Origin: a bacterium
Lineage (GTDB): Bacteria > DYJV01 > JALVYZ01
Direction: 5' to 3'
Length of the DNA: 5,971 bases
Assembly: GCA_027037705.1 (NCBI GenBank)
Contig: JALVYZ010000456.1
Location: forward strand, 1-5,971
The number at the start of each line of letters is the position of its first letter. Position 1 is the first letter of the stretch. The notes under the pieces were generated by a model that did no database searches, was not told the DNA's origin, and saw nothing but the letters and a program-made list of their open reading frames with translations. Shown one piece after another: positions 1-4,955 of the stretch. The position numbers were made by a program, and so were the translations under genes.

Positions 1-553
1 TTGTAAAGTTAATGATATTGATGTTGAAAAAGCTATTGTTAAAACAGATAGAGGGGAATTAAATTACGATATTTTAGTAAATGCAGCTGGCTTATGGGCA
101 GATGAAGTTGCAAAAATGTGTGGAATTGAAGGATTTAAAATTGTGCCCTATAAAGGCGATTATTATGCTTTAAATGAAGATACAGTTAATAGCATGATTT
201 ATCCCGTCCCATTAGATAAAAAAGGAGCTCTTGGAGTTCACTTTACAAAAACAGCTTACAATGAAATCTGGATTGGGCCAACAAGCAAGGAACATAATAA
301 AAAAGACGATTATGATGTTTATGAAAAAAAAGATATTTTTTTAAAAGCGTGTGAAATATATTTAAAAAATTTTAATCCTGATAAAATAACTGAAGGTTTT
401 TCTGGAAATAGACCAAAACTCTTTTTTCAGGGAAAGTTTATTTATGATTTTATGATTTTCAGGAGAAAAAATGTTATCCATTTACTTGGAATTGATTCTC
501 CTGGATTAACTGCAGCTCCAGCAATTGCAAATTATGTAGCTGATTTAATTTGA
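1..553 (+). CDS. FAD-dependent oxidoreductase, LhgO/GlpA-like (DAO family), 3' part only
   Basis: The reading frame is open from base 2 to the TGA at 551-553 and gives the last 183 residues. The N-terminal FAD-binding Rossmann region lies outside the window. Visible family marks are [11 protein letters not shown] (about residues 27-37), the end of the FAD-binding half in DAO-family enzymes; PYKGDYYAL (49-57); IYPVP and LGVHFT in the substrate half; and the C-terminal [13 protein letters not shown] that closes the FAD site. This pattern fits L-2-hydroxyglutarate oxidase-like proteins (COG0579 type), which oxidise a 2-hydroxy acid with FAD. The true substrate cannot be read from this fragment, and a glycerol-3-phosphate dehydrogenase-like or other role is possible. 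The protein ends straight after the DAO domain, with no BFD-like [2Fe-2S] tail. The stop is 11 bases before the purH start and overlaps its Shine-Dalgarno region, so the two are probably co-transcribed and translationally coupled. Confidence 0.85.
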   Translation, partial: CKVNDIDVEKAIVKTDRGELNYDILVNAAGLWADEVAKMCGIEGFKIVPYKGDYYALNEDTVNSMIYPVPLDKKGALGVHFTKTAYNEIWIGPTSKEHNKKDDYDVYEKKDIFLKACEIYLKNFNPDKITEGFSGNRPKLFFQGKFIYDFMIFRRKNVIHLLGIDSPGLTAAPAIANYVADLI

Positions 554-560
554 AGGAGGA
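553..560 (+). promoter_or_regulatory. Shine-Dalgarno of purH
   Basis: AAGGAGGA lies five to six bases before the ATG at 565 and overlaps the last base of the preceding stop codon. It fixes the purH start at 565 and suggests that ribosomes finishing the oxidoreductase gene can re-initiate here. An almost identical arrangement (AAGGAGGATAAA, then the start codon) precedes purS. Confidence 0.8.
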
Positions 561-564
561 TAAA

Positions 565-1152
565 ATGAAATTAAAAAAAGCTATTATTAGTGTAAGTGAT
601 AAAACAGGAATTGTTGATTTTGCCAAAGAATTAAAAAATTTAGGAGTAGAAATATTATCCACAGGTGGGACAGCAAGAATTTTAAAAGAAAATGGAATAA
701 ATGTTACAGAAATTTCAGAATATACAGGATTTCCAGAAATAATGGATGGTAGAGTTAAAACATTACATCCAAAAATTCATGGTGGAATTTTGGCATTAAG
801 AGATAATCCAGAACATATGGAAAAAATTAAAGAATTAGGGATTGAACCTATTGATATGGTTATTGTAAATCTTTATCCTTTTGAAAAAACAATAGAAAAT
901 CCTGAATCAACTTTTGATGATGCAATTGAGAATATTGATATTGGTGGACCTACTATGATAAGAGCTTCTGCAAAAAATTTCAAATTTGTTGTTGTAATTA
1001 TTGATCCAGAAGATTATAAAAAAGTATTGGAAGAACTTAAGGTCAATGGAGATGTCTCTTATTCCACAAGACTATATTTAGCTCAAAAAGTTTTTGAAAG
1101 AATGAGCCAATATGATAATGCAATAACAAAATATTTAAAAAAATATCTTTAA
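565..1152 (+). CDS. purH: Stand-alone IMP cyclohydrolase (PurH N-terminal domain only)
   Basis: This 195-residue protein matches the MGS-like IMP cyclohydrolase half of bifunctional PurH, which closes the ring of FAICAR to IMP in the last step of de novo purine synthesis. Conserved blocks appear in order: ISVSDKTG (8-15), STGGTA (32-37), [16 protein letters not shown] (54-69), HGGILA (72-77), VNLYPFE (101-107), [10 protein letters not shown] (121-130), IRASAKN (132-138) and YDNAI (183-187). Residues matching the known active site are R63, K65, Y104, D125 and K137. Usual PurH is about 450-530 residues; here the AICAR formyltransferase half is absent. The stop falls at the domain boundary and no formyltransferase sequence follows, so this looks like a natural single-domain enzyme (sometimes called PurJ or PurH1) and not a broken gene. 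The ATG at 565 is preferred over the in-frame TTG at 550 because AAGGAGGA (553-560) precedes it at proper spacing and the protein then begins like the family. Confidence 0.93.
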   Translation: MKLKKAIISVSDKTGIVDFAKELKNLGVEILSTGGTARILKENGINVTEISEYTGFPEIMDGRVKTLHPKIHGGILALRDNPEHMEKIKELGIEPIDMVIVNLYPFEKTIENPESTFDDAIENIDIGGPTMIRASAKNFKFVVVIIDPEDYKKVLEELKVNGDVSYSTRLYLAQKVFERMSQYDNAITKYLKKYL

Positions 1153-1160
1153 AAAGAGGA
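1141..1160 (+). repeat. 20-base direct repeat, copy 1 (purH 3' end)
   Basis: These bases match 3071-3090 at 19 of 20 positions. In both places the frame reads K-Y-L-stop and continues into a Shine-Dalgarno sequence (AAGAGGA here, AGGAGGA in the second copy). The similarity ends at both edges. The two copies bracket the toxin-antitoxin pair plus purD. It may be a scar of recombination between gene ends, or chance likeness of two lysine-rich C-termini followed by ribosome sites. Confidence 0.55.
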
Positions 1161-1165
1161 AAAAG

Positions 1166-1366
1166 ATGAAATCTTTAATAAAAAATGATAAAATTATTTT
1201 AGAATTCCAATTTAATAAAATTGACGAGGATTTAATATCATTATTATCATCAATTGAGATTGGAGAAAAAAGTCAAGCTTCAGAAAATGATATTTTAGAT
1301 TTATCCAATGAAATTAAAAAAGAATGGTGGAAAAAAAATAAAAGGAATTTTATTTTAGATGAATAA
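1166..1366 (+). CDS. Small antitoxin-like protein paired with the PIN toxin
   Basis: A 66-residue acidic/basic protein begins at ATG 1166 behind the Shine-Dalgarno AAGAGGA (1154-1160). It has no signal peptide or membrane segment. The N-terminal third could form beta strands (KIILEFQF, 9-16). The rest is helix-prone and ends in a charged stretch with two tryptophans, EIKKEWWKKNK (49-59). The C-terminal helix carrying a WW/W-K pattern resembles small proteins encoded just before PIN-domain toxins, whose C-terminal arms wrap the toxin and block its active site. I do not recognise a DNA-binding fold such as AbrB, RHH or Phd, so autoregulation is not evident. Its stop lies inside the toxin gene (8-base overlap, 1359-1366), the usual antitoxin-first, translationally coupled layout. 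The antitoxin role is inferred from size, order, overlap and the tail motif, not from a family match I can name. Confidence 0.68.
   Translation: MKSLIKNDKIILEFQFNKIDEDLISLLSSIEIGEKSQASENDILDLSNEIKKEWWKKNKRNFILDE
1359..1366 (+). other. 8-base antitoxin/toxin gene overlap
   Basis: The bases ATGAATAA hold both the toxin start codon (1359-1361) and the antitoxin-like stop codon (1364-1366) in different frames. Overlaps of this kind usually couple toxin translation to that of the antitoxin and keep the toxin from being made in excess. Confidence 0.8.
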
Positions 1367-1787
1367 ATTAAAAATTGTTTTGGATAGTAATATAATATTT
1401 TCTGCATTATTAAGCACGAATAATAAATTCAAATTCATTATTTATGATAAAAGATTTAAATTTTTTAGTTGTAATTTTCTTTTTACAGAAATTTTTAAAA
1501 ATAAAGAAAAACTTTCAAATATTTCAAAGTTAACTGAAAAAGATTTATTAATCCAAATGTCAAATATCTTTTCAAAAATTCATTTTATTCCAGAAGAATT
1601 TATTCCAAAAGAGATTTATAATAAAGCTTATAATTTGTGTAAAAACATTGATGAAAGCGACACTCCTTTTATTGCATTAGCAATTTTCCTCAATGCAAAA
1701 TTATTAACAGGTGATATGAAATTAGCAAATAAACTAAAAACATTGACAATATCTGTAACAGATATTTTAGAAAATAAATTAAAATAG
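1359..1787 (+). CDS. PIN-domain ribonuclease toxin (VapC-like)
   Basis: This 142-residue protein is one PIN domain, the usual length for VapC-type toxins, which are Mg2+-dependent ribonucleases that cut tRNA, rRNA or mRNA. The four acidic active-site positions are visible: D9 in IVLDSNIIFSALL (6-18), E44 in FTEIFK, D98/D101 in IDESDTPFIALA (97-108) and D119 in TGDMKLA (117-123). The residue set is complete, so the enzyme is probably active. The start ATG at 1359 overlaps the end of the antitoxin-like gene by 8 bases. A modest Shine-Dalgarno, AAAGGAA (1341-1347), lies eleven bases upstream inside that gene. Lines in this gene count about 21% G+C against about 34% in nearby purD lines, which suggests a different origin or relaxed codon choice. 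The closest fit is the 'putative toxin component, PIN family' group near VapC; the exact subfamily is not certain. Confidence 0.85.
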   Translation: MNKLKIVLDSNIIFSALLSTNNKFKFIIYDKRFKFFSCNFLFTEIFKNKEKLSNISKLTEKDLLIQMSNIFSKIHFIPEEFIPKEIYNKAYNLCKNIDESDTPFIALAIFLNAKLLTGDMKLANKLKTLTISVTDILENKLK

Positions 1788-1791
1788 AAAT

Positions 1792-1798
1792 GGGGGGA
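1792..1798 (+). promoter_or_regulatory. G-rich Shine-Dalgarno of purD
   Basis: Six G in a row followed by A (1792-1798) stands three bases before the ATG at 1802. It can pair with the anti-Shine-Dalgarno but differs from the AAGGAGG form used by purH and purS. It excludes the ATG at 1790, whose own G is the first base of the run, as the main start. Confidence 0.6.
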
Positions 1799-1801
1799 AA
1801 T

Positions 1802-3082
1802 ATGAAAATATTAGTTGTTGGAGGAGGGGGAAGAGAACATGCTTTATGCTGGGCATTAAATAATAGCAACAAAGTTACAAAAATTTACTGTGCACCTGGA
1901 AATGCAGGGATCTCTGAAATTGCTGAGTGTGTAAATATTGGAGCCGAAGATATAGAAAATTTATGTAAATTTGCAAAGGAAAACAGCATAGATTTAACTG
2001 TTGTTGGACCAGAAGCTCCCCTTGTTAAAGGGATTGTAGATATTTTCAATGAAAATGGATTAAAAATCTTTGGAGCAGATAAAAAAGGAGCTCAACTTGA
2101 AGGTAGTAAAGTATTTGCAAAGGAATTTTTTAAAAAATATAATATCCCATCAGCTGATTTTAAAATTTTTGATAATGCAGATGAAGCTTTAAAATATGCA
2201 GAAGCCATTGAATATCCTAAAGTTTTTAAAGCAGATGGTCTCGCTGCAGGGAAAGGTGTTATTGTTGCTAAGACTAAAGATGAAGGAATTGAAGCTATAA
2301 AAAAGATAATGATAGATAAAAAATTTGGTGATGCTGGAAATAGGATGGTAATTGAAGATTTTCTTGAAGGAGAAGAAGCTTCATTTATTGCTGTTCTTGA
2401 TGGAAAGACTTTCATTCCATTTGATTCTTCTCAGGACCACAAACCTGTCTTTGACAATGATGAAGGACCAAACACAGGTGGTATGGGAGCTTATTCTCCA
2501 GCGCCAGTTGTCAATGAGACAGTTTTTAACAAAATTATTGAAAAAGTTTTAATTCCAACTATAAATGGATTGAAAAATGAAGGAATTGAGTATAAAGGAG
2601 TTTTATATGCAGGATTGATGATAAAAGATAACGAACCTTATGTACTTGAATATAACTGTAGATTTGGAGATCCTGAAACTCAACCATTACTTGTTAGACT
2701 TGATTACGATTTTTGTGAAATTATCGAAAATGCAATTGATGGAAATCTCGAAGAAATAAAAGATAATGTTAAATGGAAGGATGAAGCTGCTGTCTGTGTA
2801 GTAATGGCTTCAGGTGGCTATCCAGAAAGTTACAAAAAAGGATATGAAATTAAAGGACTTGATGAAGTAAAAAATATGGAAAATGTAGTTGTTTTTCATG
2901 CAGGCACAAAAAAAGAGGGAAATAAAATAGTAACTTCAGGAGGAAGAGTTCTTGGCGTTACAGCTCTTGGCAAAACAATTCCTGAGGCAATTGAAAATGC
3001 ATACAAAGCAGTAAGCAAAATCTCATGGACAGATGTTCATTACAGAAAAGATATTGGTAAAAAAGCATTGAAATATCTTTAA
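1802..3082 (+). CDS. purD: Phosphoribosylamine--glycine ligase (GAR synthetase)
   Basis: PurD joins glycine to 5-phosphoribosylamine with ATP to make GAR, the second step of purine synthesis. The 426-residue length is normal. Domain order is complete: the N-terminal Rossmann-like domain opens with VVGGGGREHAL (5-15) and includes VVGPEAPL (67-74). The ATP-grasp core has KADGLAAGKGV (143-153), SSQDHKP (209-215), GPNTGGMGAYSP (222-233) and EYNCRFGDPETQ (283-294). The C-terminal domain has SGGYP (337-341), GGRVLGV (380-386) and HYRKDIG (413-419). I chose ATG 1802 over the in-frame ATG at 1790 because the G-rich ribosome site sits between them and family members begin at the M-K-I-L-V-V-G strand. 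It starts 14 bases after the PIN toxin stop. In Bacillus subtilis purH and purD are direct neighbours; here the toxin-antitoxin pair separates them. Confidence 0.97.
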   Translation: MKILVVGGGGREHALCWALNNSNKVTKIYCAPGNAGISEIAECVNIGAEDIENLCKFAKENSIDLTVVGPEAPLVKGIVDIFNENGLKIFGADKKGAQLEGSKVFAKEFFKKYNIPSADFKIFDNADEALKYAEAIEYPKVFKADGLAAGKGVIVAKTKDEGIEAIKKIMIDKKFGDAGNRMVIEDFLEGEEASFIAVLDGKTFIPFDSSQDHKPVFDNDEGPNTGGMGAYSPAPVVNETVFNKIIEKVLIPTINGLKNEGIEYKGVLYAGLMIKDNEPYVLEYNCRFGDPETQPLLVRLDYDFCEIIENAIDGNLEEIKDNVKWKDEAAVCVVMASGGYPESYKKGYEIKGLDEVKNMENVVVFHAGTKKEGNKIVTSGGRVLGVTALGKTIPEAIENAYKAVSKISWTDVHYRKDIGKKALKYL

Positions 3083-3090
3083 AAGGAGGA
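3071..3090 (+). repeat. 20-base direct repeat, copy 2 (purD 3' end)
   Basis: This is the partner of 1141-1160, differing only at the fifteenth base (G here, A there). It covers the last three sense codons and stop of purD and the ribosome binding site of purS. Confidence 0.55.
3082..3090 (+). promoter_or_regulatory. Shine-Dalgarno fixing the TTG start of purS
   Basis: AAAGGAGGA ends four bases before the TTG at 3095-3097 and begins within or next to the purD stop codon. A near-consensus site compensates for the weak TTG codon and is the main reason for placing the purS start here. Confidence 0.75.
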
Positions 3091-3094
3091 TAAA

Positions 3095-3346
3095 TTGAAG
3101 GTTAAGGTATATGTTTCTTTAAAAAAAGGAGTGCTTGATCCACAGGGAAAAGCAGTTTTAAGCACTTTACATTCATTAAAATACAATGAATTTAAAGATG
3201 TTAGAGTTGGAAAATTTTTTGAAATTGAAATAGCAGACAATATTAAAGATAAAAATTTAATTGAACAAAAGGTTAAAGAAATATCAGAAAAAGTGCTTTC
3301 AAATCCAATTATTGAAAGCTACACATATGAAATAGTGGAGGATTAG
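3095..3346 (+). CDS. purS: FGAM synthetase subunit PurS
   Basis: An 83-residue protein, the usual PurS length. PurS is a small alpha/beta protein that, with PurQ and the small form of PurL, makes formylglycinamidine ribonucleotide synthetase, and it helps pass ammonia from PurQ to PurL. Family marks are the first strand [20 protein letters not shown] (2-21, with the DPQGKAV loop) and [11 protein letters not shown] near residues 37-47. The start is TTG at 3095, supported by AAAGGAGGA (3083-3090... spacing five bases) and by the expected length; there is no ATG near by. It follows the purD stop by 12 bases and ends one base before purQ, a pairing found in many purS-purQ-purL operons. Confidence 0.95.
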   Translation: MKVKVYVSLKKGVLDPQGKAVLSTLHSLKYNEFKDVRVGKFFEIEIADNIKDKNLIEQKVKEISEKVLSNPIIESYTYEIVED

Positions 3347-3347
3347 A

Positions 3348-4034
3348 ATGAAATTCGGAGTTGTTAGATTTCCAGGTTCAAATTGTGATGATGATTGCTA
3401 TCATGTGGCAAAAAATGTATTGGGGATTGAAACTGACTATTTATGGCATAAAGATACAAAACCACTAAGTGAATACTCATGCATTATAATCCCAGGAGGC
3501 TTTTCTTATGGTGATTATTTAAGACCTGGTGCTATTGCCAAATTTTCACCAATAATCTCAAGTATTAAAGAGTTTGCTGATAAAGGAGGATTAATTATTG
3601 GAATTTGTAATGGCTTTCAGATTTTACTTGAATCAGGATTACTTGAAGGTGTTTTAATTAGAAATAAAAATTTAAATTTTATTTGTAAAGATGTTTATAT
3701 CAAAGTTGAAAATAAAAATACTCCTTTCTCAAAAACAGAAAAAAACATTTTAAAAATACCAATTGCTCATAAAGAAGGATGTTTTTATTGTGATGAAAGC
3801 TTGCTTAATAAATTAAAAAGCAATAATCAAATTGTATTTAGATATTGCGATGAAAATGGAGACATTACAGAAAAAGTTAATCCAAATGGATCATTATATT
3901 CGATTGCTGGGATATGTAATGAAAAAGGAAATGTACTTGGAATGATGCCACACCCTGAAAGATGTTCAGAAAAAATTCTTGGGAATGAAGATGGTAGACA
4001 AATTTTTCAATCAATTATAGATTATTTATCATAA
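3348..4034 (+). CDS. purQ: FGAM synthetase glutaminase subunit PurQ
   Basis: A 228-residue class I glutamine amidotransferase. It releases ammonia from glutamine for PurL, which converts FGAR to FGAM. Visible marks are [13 protein letters not shown] (5-17) at the N-terminus, the oxyanion segment [16 protein letters not shown] (49-64), the nucleophile elbow GICNGFQ (85-91) with C87, and PHPER (201-205) with catalytic H202 and E204. The triad is complete and the length is normal for PurQ acting with PurS. The ATG follows the purS stop by one base. Its Shine-Dalgarno, GTGGAGGA (3335-3342), lies within the last purS codons, so translation is probably coupled, as suits subunits of one complex. purL does not follow; the next gene on this strand is an ABC ATPase beyond a 191-base gap. 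The purL gene must be elsewhere. Confidence 0.97.
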   Translation: MKFGVVRFPGSNCDDDCYHVAKNVLGIETDYLWHKDTKPLSEYSCIIIPGGFSYGDYLRPGAIAKFSPIISSIKEFADKGGLIIGICNGFQILLESGLLEGVLIRNKNLNFICKDVYIKVENKNTPFSKTEKNILKIPIAHKEGCFYCDESLLNKLKSNNQIVFRYCDENGDITEKVNPNGSLYSIAGICNEKGNVLGMMPHPERCSEKILGNEDGRQIFQSIIDYLS

Positions 4035-4160
4035 AAACTCTTTTCTATATTTTTTCTTAATAATGTCAGAAACACAAAAAATATCAATCAGCCTTGCCAC
4101 ATTAATTAAACCATTAATAATTAACTCTTTAAGATAAATAAATATAAATTTCCTAAACAT
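4029..4160 (-). CDS. Possible 43-residue minus-strand small protein, tail-to-tail with purQ
   Basis: The minus strand reads from ATG at 4160-4158 to TGA at 4031-4029. The peptide has a hydrophobic N-terminal half ([18 protein letters not shown], residues 5-22) and a basic tail (KKKYRKEF). Its stop overlaps the last purQ sense codon. In its favour, the minus strand here carries 22 G and 5 C, the G-over-C bias expected on a coding strand, while the + strand genes show the opposite local bias. Against it, there is no Shine-Dalgarno before the ATG, I recognise no family, and an open frame of this length can occur by chance in such A+T-rich DNA. It could be a real small gene, the remnant of a lost minus-strand gene, or part of an untranslated RNA. 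Confidence 0.25.
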   Translation of the reverse strand: MFRKFIFIYLKELIINGLINVARLIDIFCVSDIIKKKYRKEFL

Positions 4161-4225
4161 TATATTCTATCAATATAAAATTATTATCTTGAAAAACTTT
4201 TTATATTTTGAGATATATTTTTAAT
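4035..4225. other. Intergenic gap between purQ and the ABC ATPase gene
   Basis: This is the only gap of note in the window (191 bases). I find no G+C-rich hairpin with a T tail that would end the purine operon. The strongest pairing is an A/T-only seven-base stem, TTAATTA (4102-4108) with TAATTAA (4118-4124), which is too weak to call. The left and middle parts overlap the possible minus-strand ORF. The right end contains promoter-like elements for the ATPase gene. I see no riboswitch, tRNA or repeat array. Confidence 0.6.
4189..4217 (+). promoter_or_regulatory. Candidate promoter of the ABC ATPase-miaB pair
   Basis: TTGAAA (4189-4194) is followed after 17 bases by GATATA (4212-4217), a fair match to the housekeeping -35/-10 pattern. 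Transcription would begin about 4224-4226, at the ATG of the ATPase gene, giving a leaderless message. A+T-rich DNA produces such matches easily, so this rests mainly on position: it lies in the only gap, just before a gene that lacks a Shine-Dalgarno sequence. Confidence 0.4.
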
Positions 4226-4954
4226 ATGATAGAGATTAAAAATATAACAAAAAAGTTTGGGGAATTTACAGCTGTTAACAATGTTTCATTTAAAATTGAA
4301 AAAGGTAAGGTTTTGGCGCTTGTTGGAGAAAGTGGAAGTGGTAAAACAACTCTTTCAAAATTAATAATAGGAATTGAAAAACCAGATTCTGGAAAAATTT
4401 TTTATAAAGGTAAAAATATTTTTGATTACACAAAAGATGAGTGGATTTCATTTAGAAAAAAAACTCAATATATATTTCAAGACCCATATTCTTCTTTAAA
4501 TCCAAGATTAAAAATTGGAACTTCAATAAAAGAACCACTTTTAATCCATAAAAATATAAAAAATAAAAAAGAAAAAGTTCTGAAAACAATGGAAGAATGT
4601 GGCTTAAAAAAAGAGTTTTATAACTATTATCCACATCAGCTTAGTGGAGGACAACGTCAGAGAGCTGTAATAGCAAGAGCACTTGTAATAAATCCTGAAT
4701 TTGTTATAGCAGATGAACCTGTTTCGTCATTAGATGTATCAGTGCAGGCTCAAATTTTAAATTTATTGAAACAGATGCAAAAAAAGTATAATATGACAAT
4801 GTTATTTATTACCCATGATTTTTCAGTTGTGAGGTTTATTGCAGACAAAGTTGCTGTTATGAAAAACGGTAAAATTGTAGAAGTAAAAGAAGCTGAAGAT
4901 TTATTTAAAAATCCTGAAAGTGACTATACAAAACAGTTATTAAAGGCAGTATAA
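4226..4954 (+). CDS. ABC transporter ATPase, DppF/OppF (peptide/nickel) type
   Basis: A 242-residue nucleotide-binding subunit expected to power an inner-membrane importer. The motifs are complete: Walker A GESGSGKTT (34-42), Q-loop at Q85 within FQDPYSSLNPR (84-94), signature LSGGQRQR (139-146), Walker B VIADEP (160-165, D163/E164), D-loop SSLD (167-170) and switch H197 in THD. The FQDP-SSLNPR sequence and the end LFKNPESDYTKQLLKA mark the oligopeptide/dipeptide/nickel family. Full OppF/DppF proteins run to about 320 residues; this one stops near the start of the usual C-terminal oligopeptide region, so it is a short form. No permease or binding-protein gene is in the window, so the substrate is unknown. 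I chose ATG 4226 over the in-frame TTG at 4208 because the family begins near M-I-E-I-K-N. No Shine-Dalgarno is evident for either start. miaB begins one base after its stop. Confidence 0.9.
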   Translation: MIEIKNITKKFGEFTAVNNVSFKIEKGKVLALVGESGSGKTTLSKLIIGIEKPDSGKIFYKGKNIFDYTKDEWISFRKKTQYIFQDPYSSLNPRLKIGTSIKEPLLIHKNIKNKKEKVLKTMEECGLKKEFYNYYPHQLSGGQRQRAVIARALVINPEFVIADEPVSSLDVSVQAQILNLLKQMQKKYNMTMLFITHDFSVVRFIADKVAVMKNGKIVEVKEAEDLFKNPESDYTKQLLKAV

Positions 4955-4955
4955 A

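Noticed and set aside
474-662. Minus-strand open frame across the oxidoreductase/purH junction
   Set aside because: It spans two well-supported + strand genes, including the purH ribosome site, and has no recognisable features.
565-1787. purH as a gene broken by insertion of the toxin-antitoxin pair
   Set aside because: The cyclohydrolase domain ends where stand-alone forms end, the stop is followed by a proper ribosome site, and no formyltransferase sequence appears after the pair; purD follows at once.
1690-1872. Minus-strand open frame across the toxin/purD junction
   Set aside because: It overlaps the conserved PIN C-terminus and the PurD nucleotide-binding start; the hydrophobic composition is a by-product of A+T-rich reverse reading.
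2092-2415. 107-codon open frame on the minus strand inside purD
   Set aside because: It lies wholly within a well-conserved purD reading frame, is serine/proline-rich as expected for the reverse of such codons, and has no family marks.
2352-2552. 66-codon open frame on the + strand in another frame of purD
   Set aside because: It is a shifted reading of the ATP-grasp core (DHKP and GPNTGGMG region) and has no independent support.
4035-4060. Rho-independent terminator after purQ
   Set aside because: There are T runs but no stem with G-C pairs; AAAA-CTC-TTTT near 4034-4044 is too weak to act alone.
4035-4225. Purine or other riboswitch in the gap before the ATPase
   Set aside because: The gap lacks G-C-rich stems and I could not build a multi-helix junction from it.
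4208-4228. TTG at 4208 as the start of the ABC ATPase
   Set aside because: It adds six residues not typical of the family and has no ribosome binding site; the ATG at 4226 gives the usual beginning.
4452-4634. Minus-strand open frame inside the ABC ATPase gene
   Set aside because: It is entirely within the conserved region between the Q-loop and the signature motif; no features of its own.
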